Part shown: piece by piece, positions 1 through 5,026 of the stretch
Position numbering within the stretch: the first letter of the stretch is position 1
Layout: each line of letters starts with the position of its first letter
Origin: Candidatus Uhrbacteria bacterium
Lineage (GTDB): Bacteria; Patescibacteriota; Patescibacteriia; 2-12-FULL-60-25
Length of the DNA stretch: 6,961 nucleotides
Assembly (NCBI GenBank): GCA_903828685.1
Contig: CAIKNB010000118.1
Coordinates: 1-6,961, forward strand
Direction: 5' to 3'
Position numbers and translations under genes: made by a program
The notes under the pieces: model-generated
What the model saw: only the letters and a program-made list of their open reading frames with translations
Database searches by the model: none
What the model was told of the DNA's origin: nothing

Positions 1-75
1 CCGGATATCATTTCCTTTGATACCGAAAAAATTCCGCTAGAGAAAGTCGTGGATTCTATCGTGAAATTATTTTAG
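1..75 (+). CDS. C-terminal end of an unidentified plus-strand gene (5' partial)
   Basis: Frame 1 is open from the left edge and ends at a TAG at 73-75, giving 24 residues with the motif PDIISFDTEKIPLEKVVDSI followed by VKLF. The piece reads like the end of a Rossmann or P-loop enzyme: a short beta strand, then an amphipathic closing helix. Small kinases such as adenylylsulfate kinase often end with a similar 'D-T-(E/D)-x-(L/I/M)-(S/P)-(V/L)-E' stretch, but this is too little to name a family. It faces the minus-strand operon and its last 9 bp overlap the end of the anchored-protein gene. Its GC content (27 of 75 bases) is far below that of the operon. That it is a real coding end is likely but not certain, because only 24 codons are visible. 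Confidence 0.5.
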   Translation, partial: PDIISFDTEKIPLEKVVDSIVKLF

Positions 76-1731
76 CTCAACCACTCCCCTGTCTTTGCCT
101 TTTTGGTCTGACTGGATATTTGAATCGTCGCCGGGCGCGCTGGATTGGATCTGCGCTCCGTTTTCGGTTTGCGCAGAAAGCGAACTTTCATCCAAGAGCT
201 TGATGGCCTGACTCACGTCCTGCTTGCTCGGCGTGGCTTGGATTTCGAAAGCGAAACTCGCCGCGCCGCTGCCCAATAAATCCAATGTCGGAACTTTCCA
301 CGTGACTTGCTGTCCTTGAATTTTGAAATCTCCGGGAATATCTGATGCGAACTTACCCATGGCTTTAACTTCTGCCGGCAACACGGTCGAAAGGCTGACG
401 TTGCGCAGATTGGCCTCGAACGGCCCAATGCTCCACACCGCCCAATAAGCCGTGGGCTGCCCGACTACCGGCGGCAGCGGGCCAACTCCAAGCTGATCGC
501 CTGACGCTGCGTAATATCTAGCGTTGGCGCTGAACGGAATCTGCGCCGAAGCCACGCCGCTTTGCCGGATGCCTATGATCGGCGGCGCGACCGAGCTGTC
601 TATGGGCAGTGCGTTCCATGGCTGGCCCGCGGGTACGGGAATGTCCGACGCGATTTCGGACGTGCCGCTCGCGTTCGCCAGATCCACGATCTTGTACGGC
701 GCTATACCGCCGCTGGCCAAAGCGGAAAACGAAACCAAGGTGCGCGCAGCTCCATTGCCCTGATATGCGACATCCAGAGTTCCGGGATCATTGCCCGCAT
801 GTGCTTTGAAGTTGAATCCGGCGCCGCTGGCCATGTTAAAACTCGCGTTCCAGGTATCCACCACTTGCGCGCCGTCAGACAACTCTAAGCTCAACGAAAC
901 CGTGGATTTTTCCGTGGCGCCCAAATCCACGAACACCAAGCGTTTGTCTCCGGCATTGAGTTGGCCCAGGGAGTACAGGCCATTGCTGCCCAGGCTGGCT
1001 TGCGGCGCACCATCCTGTCCGGCCAAACGCAGCGTCACGGCCGGAATGGCCACATGGCCCGCATTCTGCACGACCACGGGCACCGATGCTCCAGTGACAT
1101 AAGACGCGGTCGGGAACACGGGCTTCACGGTCAGTGCACTGCTCTCGATGGTGCGCGATTCATAACCGTTATGCACGGTCCAGAACAACGGTTCATTTTG
1201 CTTGAGCGAAAAACCGAACAAGACCTTGCCGCCGGCCGGCGCATGGATGCGCACCAAGAGGTGCGAACTCTTGTCCTGGCCGGGCGCAACATCACCCAAA
1301 CTCGCATAACCGTCGGCTCCGGGTTGCGGCGCGTTCTTGATGACTTCGACATACGCGGGCAGATGCCATTGCAGCCGCACGTCTTGATGGAGTTTGCCGT
1401 CGGTGGAGCGGAGCGTCAGATCGAGCGGCATGATGTCAGACGACTTGAGCGCCGGCGCCTGAAGCTCCAACGCCACCCCGGAACCGGCTTGTTCGGCGGC
1501 ATGGAAGTACATGCTCAAATCGAAGATGAAGAATGTGAGCGCGATAGCCACAAGAAAAAGATCGAATCCGAACACCCACTTGGGATAGCGGAAATGCGGC
1601 TTGTATCTTTCGTGATACAGCCTGCGGGCGTGCGAAGTCACGGCGCGCGCCGGTGCCAAAGACACGATGCTCCCGTGTTTGATGAGCCCGGTCACGCCCG
1701 GCGGCTGCTGGATTTTTCTTTTTTGCGGCAT
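67..1731 (-). CDS. Membrane-anchored beta-rich surface protein, function unknown
   Basis: Encodes 554 residues from an ATG at 1731, only 9 bp after the hydrolase stop codon. The N-terminal ~51 residues are strongly basic (11 Lys/Arg) and lack a signal peptidase site. One hydrophobic segment follows at about residues 53-76 (core FDLFLVAIALTFFIFDL). By the positive-inside rule the N-terminus is cytoplasmic and residues ~80-554 are outside. That outer part is rich in Ser, Ala, Gly, Val and Thr with alternating hydrophobic residues, as in stacked Ig-like or DUF11-like beta-sandwich domains. Residues ~404-500 hold a distinctive block (GDQLGVGPLPP, then TAYWAVW, then a VTWKVPTLDLLG strand) that I recall from CPR/Patescibacteria surface proteins. 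The tail (~515-554) is polar and probably disordered. No catalytic motif is visible. It is the last gene of the operon, so a role in holding or organising surface glycan or the hydrolase is possible but inferred. No clear ribosome-binding site precedes it: the upstream bases are nearly all A and T. Confidence 0.88.
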   Translation of the reverse strand: MPQKRKIQQPPGVTGLIKHGSIVSLAPARAVTSHARRLYHERYKPHFRYPKWVFGFDLFLVAIALTFFIFDLSMYFHAAEQAGSGVALELQAPALKSSDIMPLDLTLRSTDGKLHQDVRLQWHLPAYVEVIKNAPQPGADGYASLGDVAPGQDKSSHLLVRIHAPAGGKVLFGFSLKQNEPLFWTVHNGYESRTIESSALTVKPVFPTASYVTGASVPVVVQNAGHVAIPAVTLRLAGQDGAPQASLGSNGLYSLGQLNAGDKRLVFVDLGATEKSTVSLSLELSDGAQVVDTWNASFNMASGAGFNFKAHAGNDPGTLDVAYQGNGAARTLVSFSALASGGIAPYKIVDLANASGTSEIASDIPVPAGQPWNALPIDSSVAPPIIGIRQSGVASAQIPFSANARYYAASGDQLGVGPLPPVVGQPTAYWAVWSIGPFEANLRNVSLSTVLPAEVKAMGKFASDIPGDFKIQGQQVTWKVPTLDLLGSGAASFAFEIQATPSKQDVSQAIKLLDESSLSAQTENGAQIQSSAPGDDSNIQSDQKGKDRGVVELK

Positions 1732-1740
1732 AAATTTTTT

Positions 1741-3759
1741 TTAAAATGCGGATAATCCGCTGACCACGATCTCGGCCACGCCATCGTTGTTGACGTCTGA
1801 AACCGCGACGTCGATTCCGCCCAATAGCGGCTGCGTGCCCAAAGTGAATTGCGACTTAAGATTACCGCTTCCGTCAAAAACCCGCACGCGCGGAACAGCA
1901 CCGCGGCCCGAGCCGACCACGATTTCATCCTTGCCATCGCCGTCTACATCGCCCACGGCGACGCTTACTCCCCCGCTTTCGCTCGAATCGAAGGCAAAGA
2001 AACCTCCGCCCCACACTTGGCCGTCGGCTTTCCAGATGCGGATATGCGGACCGCCGCCCGGACCTGCGCCGGTCACAATCTCGCGCTTGCCATCATGGTC
2101 CAGATCTCCGATAGCCACGCGCACGCCGCCCGTGAAAACCGAAACATAAGCATTCCATTGCGCCAGCTGCTTGCCGGAATAGGACAAAACTTTGACTTGC
2201 GGCGGCGCGCCTTCGCGGCCCGCCACGATTTCCAACGCTGCGTCGCGGTTGGCGTTGCCGACTGCCAAACTAATGCGCCCTACATAAGTTTTGCCGAATG
2301 GTTTGAACGTATAATGCTTGCCGTTGGCCAGTTGGACCTGGATGCTGCCGTTCTGCGCCGTGACCAGGTCATCCGCGCCATCGTTATCCAAATCCGCGGA
2401 CACGACCGTGGCTCCGCTCGGCGCGTCCGTGCGCTGCGCAAAGAAACCATTGGCTTTTTGCGCGCCTTTGGAATCGTACACGCGTACGAAGCTGCCGTTC
2501 ACGTAGGAGCTGTTGCGGATCTCTGTGGGTTCGGAACGCCGCATAAGCAAGATGCCGTCATGCGCCGCCAGATCCATGCTGGTGACGAGCGAGCCGTCGT
2601 TGGCTGATGCATCCTGCTGGCCATGCAGCTTTTCGAATACGCCCGGCAGATTGATATGCTGGTTCGCGTCAGTGCTGTTGACCAGCACCAAACCGTTCTG
2701 GAAAGCGCGCGCCCAAACCGCGGGCGCGAGCGCCTGACCGTTGCCTGCAGCTGCGACATAAGCGGCGGCGCGCGGCGCTCCCAGCGACGTATCGTATTCG
2801 TCATACCACCACAACACGTCGTGATGGTAGCTGCCTTGGTCAAAAGAATAATCGCTACCCGCCGTGAGCGCACTGGCCAAGCCATAGCGCATGAGTTGAT
2901 AATCGTTCTGTTTTTCCTGGTTGTCCGTGTTCACGTTCAAGCTGGTGTATGCGGGTTGGAGATTTTTACCCACGGAATCGCGCACTTCCTTCCAATTCGG
3001 TGCCCAACTCCAGCTGGGGAAATGCTCAAAGAACACGCCATTCAATCGGTTGGCGTAAACCGAACCGCCGTTGCCCAGGATGATGGCACCGGGATTGAGC
3101 GCGCGCATCTGCTGCAGCATCACGTCCATGCCCTTGTTCCACGCTTGATCTTCCGCGGTTTTACCATCGGCTTTGCCGTCTTGATTCAGATCCAACGCGC
3201 CCGGAGCGAAATGCGAGATGCCATCGAAGGTATTATCCAAAAATACTCCGTCCCACAGACCCGTAGACATGATCTGGTCGCGCACGAAACGCGGAAAAAA
3301 CGTATTCCACTTTTCTCCGTTGATTCCTGCAGGACAATCTTGCGTGACGTTCAACAGAGGTTGGCCCGGCCAAAAATATACCAGGTTGCCGTTCGGGTCA
3401 TGCGCATACCAACTCGAACTGATCTGCGCGCCGAGTTTGGCGAACGGATAATCCGGCGGTTCGCTCTGGTGCACGGTGGCGTATTCCTCGGACGGCAAAT
3501 AGGCCAAAAGTTTGATGCTGGGATTGAGTTCGCGCAATTTGCGCAGCTTATCCGGAAAGCGCGCCTGCTGGTTGGCATCCAAGACCACCACGTCCCAGCG
3601 CGCCAAACTGGGCAAATCCTGATCGCGCAGCTGCCAGTTCAAAAACAAATTGATGACGGCCGGAGATCCGTTAATCCCCTTGGCAGCTTGGCTCGGTGCT
3701 GGCAGGCCTAAGATCAAAGCCCAGGCCAGTACGGCTAGCAACAGCTTGCGCCGCATCAT
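1741..3759 (-). CDS. Secreted putative glycoside hydrolase (GHL15/GH114-like barrel) with FG-GAP/VCBS repeats
   Basis: Encodes 672 residues from the ATG at 3759. I prefer this start to a TTG at 3789 because it begins a standard signal peptide: Met-Met-Arg-Arg-Lys, a hydrophobic core LLLAVLAWALILGLP, and likely cleavage after Ala25 (PSQA/AKG). Residues ~33-400 resemble TIM-barrel putative glycoside hydrolases of the GHL15 type, distantly like GH114. Visible signs are a WDVVVLDA strand (55-62), LLAYLPSEE (84-92), the LWDGVFLDN motif (168-176) with Asp175 as candidate acidic catalytic residue, and GVFFEHF (241-247) with Glu245 as a second candidate. An EF-hand-like loop, DLNQDGKADG (190-199), probably binds calcium. 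Residues ~420-672 form five FG-GAP/VCBS-like repeats. No lipobox or C-terminal anchor is seen, so the product is probably released or held non-covalently. It lies 34 bp after a glycosyltransferase gene, which suggests it acts on the glycan made by this operon. Substrate and catalytic residues are inferred. It could also be a non-catalytic glycan-binding relative. Confidence 0.85.
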   Translation of the reverse strand: MMRRKLLLAVLAWALILGLPAPSQAAKGINGSPAVINLFLNWQLRDQDLPSLARWDVVVLDANQQARFPDKLRKLRELNPSIKLLAYLPSEEYATVHQSEPPDYPFAKLGAQISSSWYAHDPNGNLVYFWPGQPLLNVTQDCPAGINGEKWNTFFPRFVRDQIMSTGLWDGVFLDNTFDGISHFAPGALDLNQDGKADGKTAEDQAWNKGMDVMLQQMRALNPGAIILGNGGSVYANRLNGVFFEHFPSWSWAPNWKEVRDSVGKNLQPAYTSLNVNTDNQEKQNDYQLMRYGLASALTAGSDYSFDQGSYHHDVLWWYDEYDTSLGAPRAAAYVAAAGNGQALAPAVWARAFQNGLVLVNSTDANQHINLPGVFEKLHGQQDASANDGSLVTSMDLAAHDGILLMRRSEPTEIRNSSYVNGSFVRVYDSKGAQKANGFFAQRTDAPSGATVVSADLDNDGADDLVTAQNGSIQVQLANGKHYTFKPFGKTYVGRISLAVGNANRDAALEIVAGREGAPPQVKVLSYSGKQLAQWNAYVSVFTGGVRVAIGDLDHDGKREIVTGAGPGGGPHIRIWKADGQVWGGGFFAFDSSESGGVSVAVGDVDGDGKDEIVVGSGRGAVPRVRVFDGSGNLKSQFTLGTQPLLGGIDVAVSDVNNDGVAEIVVSGLSAF
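1744..2502 (-). repeat. Five FG-GAP/VCBS-like protein repeats (beta-propeller blades)
   Basis: Within the hydrolase C-terminus, five units of about 46-52 residues recur, each centred on an Asp-rich loop followed by an E/D-(I/L)-V strand. The loops are DLDNDGADDLV (456-466), NANRDAALEIV (502-512), DLDHDGKREIV (552-562), DVDGDGKDEIV (604-614) and DVNNDGVAEIV (655-665). Units 2 to 4 are followed by a Gly/Pro-rich turn and a (K/R)V or RI strand such as PRVRVFD. In FG-GAP and VCBS families such loops bind calcium and the units form propeller blades for protein or glycan contact. Unit 2 has lost most loop aspartates. The protein stops a few residues after the last loop, so any closed propeller would have to pair the terminal strand with the first unit near residue 424. 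Confidence 0.85.
1748..1760. repeat. Short perfect inverted repeat at the 3' end of the hydrolase gene
   Basis: The bases GCGGAT-A-ATCCGC form a perfect inverted repeat. As RNA from the minus strand it could fold as a 5-bp stem with a 3-nt loop, just before ATTTTAAAAAAAATTT and the ATG of the next gene. It lies inside the last codons of the hydrolase, so it may reflect coding sequence only. The stem is too short for a convincing terminator. A weak effect on the next gene's expression is possible. Confidence 0.3.
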
Positions 3760-3793
3760 ATTTAGCTCAACGTAGCAAAAAATGGACAAAAAG
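3760..3793 (-). promoter_or_regulatory. Intergenic leader of the hydrolase gene, with competing TTG start
   Basis: This 34-bp gap is the longest in the operon. Read on the minus strand it is T-rich with two T runs, and ends GAGCTAAAT before ATG-ATG. No good Shine-Dalgarno sequence is present; a GAG about 6 nt before the ATG is the only weak candidate. A TTG at 3787-3789 is in frame and would add ten residues (MSIFCYVELN) ahead of the signal peptide. Those residues would interrupt the usual basic-then-hydrophobic order, so the ATG at 3759 is favoured. I see no -35/-10 pair that would justify a promoter call. Confidence 0.35.
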
Positions 3794-5020
3794 TCAAGGG
3801 TTAGGGCAAACCTCAGAATAGACCTTATTTATCTTGGCCATATGTCCATCCCACGAAAATAGCTCGGCAGCCCGCTTACGCGCCGCAAGTGCCATGCGCT
3901 CCTTAGAAGCTTCATCCAAAACCATGAAAGCGCGCAGCGCTTGCTCCCATTTTCCTGTATCCTGCGGTTCGACCAATATGCCAGTCTCGCCATCAGCCAC
4001 TTGCTCGGACAAACCTCCGATACGCGAAGCGATCACCGGAACGCCCTGCGTCATGGCCTCGAGCGTGGCGATGGAAGCGTTCTCATACCACACCGATGGC
4101 ACCACAAAGGCCTGCGCCCTTTCCCAAAGATCAAGATTTTCCGCGCGCTTGACGAAGCCCAAGAACACCACGTTCTTGGCGCCGAGTTCCGTGGCCAACA
4201 TGCGCAAGCGTGATTCTTCCGGACCGGTTCCGGCGATGCGTACTTGGAGTTCGGGCACGCGCGCCGCCGCGCGAAGCAGCGTCTCCACGCCTTTCTCCGG
4301 CGAGAGTCTGCCGGCAAACAGGATGTAGTTTCCCTCGCGCGTGGCCAGGCGCGGAGCAGGTTCCACGGCGTTTGGCACGACTGCCATCTTAGACCGCGGT
4401 TCGCCCCAAGCCGCCATCTTGTCGGCCATGAATTGCGAAGGACAGATAAACGTGCGCACCGTGCGTTCATACGACTGCCGCGCTTTGGTCATGCCCATCT
4501 CGCACGCCGCCAGCACGTTGGGCGCGAACGTGGGCCAGAGGCAGCGGTGTCGCACGGCTTCGCCATAACGTCCGCCCTTGCAGCGTTCGCATACCGCGCC
4601 TTCGGTGAACATCTTGTAATTCGGGCAGGCTAATTTATAGTCATGCAAAGTCTGCACGCACGGCAGATGCGCCGCGCGGATTTCGGCCAGGACGGAAGTG
4701 GAAAGATGATGATAGATATTATGCAGATGCACGATATCCGGACGATAAGCTTTGATGGCTTCGCGCATGGCGCGTCGCGCCGTGCTGTTCCAGACGAAAG
4801 CCAAACCTTTACGCAAGTCGCGCGACAAGCCTTCGCTGCGTGAAAAATCCAGACGCTCTATGAAGAGCCGCGCATCCGGAGTGGCTTCGTTGCCCGGAGC
4901 GCGGGTGGCCAATACGTGCGCTTCGTGGCCGTCTTGAATTTGGCGCTGCATCAAATTATGGATGTAGATATCCGTACCGTCGCGTAGGTCGAAAAATTTG
5001 TTGACGTGGAGAATGCGCAT
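3794..5020 (-). CDS. GT4-family glycosyltransferase, GT-B fold
   Basis: A complete 408-residue protein, normal length for retaining GT4 enzymes, which transfer a sugar from a nucleotide donor to a growing lipid-linked glycan or similar acceptor. The N-terminal acceptor domain opens with MRILHVNKFF and has RPDIVHLHNIYHH (93-105) and LHDYK (125-129). A cysteine set, Cys132, Cys144, Cys147 and Cys160 (pattern CPNY...CERCKGG...HRC), is typical of one GT4 subgroup and may bind a metal or stabilise the acceptor region. The donor domain begins near PNAVE (216-220) and FAGRLSPEKG (235-244). The catalytic/donor-binding EX7E motif is intact (Glu313 and Glu321), followed by GVPVIASRIGGLSEQV. No membrane segment or signal is seen, so it is cytosolic or peripheral at the membrane. 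The ATG at 5020 lies 6 bp after the stop of the preceding glycosyltransferase gene. No Shine-Dalgarno sequence is visible, which hints at coupled translation. Donor and acceptor cannot be read from the sequence. Confidence 0.93.
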   Translation of the reverse strand: MRILHVNKFFDLRDGTDIYIHNLMQRQIQDGHEAHVLATRAPGNEATPDARLFIERLDFSRSEGLSRDLRKGLAFVWNSTARRAMREAIKAYRPDIVHLHNIYHHLSTSVLAEIRAAHLPCVQTLHDYKLACPNYKMFTEGAVCERCKGGRYGEAVRHRCLWPTFAPNVLAACEMGMTKARQSYERTVRTFICPSQFMADKMAAWGEPRSKMAVVPNAVEPAPRLATREGNYILFAGRLSPEKGVETLLRAAARVPELQVRIAGTGPEESRLRMLATELGAKNVVFLGFVKRAENLDLWERAQAFVVPSVWYENASIATLEAMTQGVPVIASRIGGLSEQVADGETGILVEPQDTGKWEQALRAFMVLDEASKERMALAARKRAAELFSWDGHMAKINKVYSEVCPNP

Positions 5021-5026
5021 AGCTGA

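Noticed and set aside
71..81. TTTAGCTCAAC also found at 3761-3771, possibly a repeated regulatory site
   Set aside because: Only 11 bp match, flanks differ, and one copy covers overlapping gene ends while the other sits before a start. Chance similarity is the simplest reading.
961..1755. A 264-codon open frame on the plus strand opposite the anchored-protein gene
   Set aside because: Antisense to the better supported gene with a clear membrane segment. Composition is Arg-rich and no family features are visible.
1716..1760. Intrinsic terminator between the hydrolase and anchored-protein genes
   Set aside because: The stem is only 5-6 bp with an interrupted T run, it overlaps coding sequence, and the next gene starts 9 bp later on the same strand.
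2623..3711. A 362-codon open frame on the plus strand opposite the hydrolase gene
   Set aside because: It is fully antisense to a gene with a signal peptide, recognisable motifs and repeats. Its translation is rich in Arg and His with no domain pattern, as expected for a shadow frame in GC-rich DNA.
3787..3789. TTG as the start of the hydrolase gene
   Set aside because: It would place ten residues including a Cys and a Glu before the basic Met-Met-Arg-Arg-Lys of a normal signal peptide. The ATG at 3759 gives the standard arrangement.
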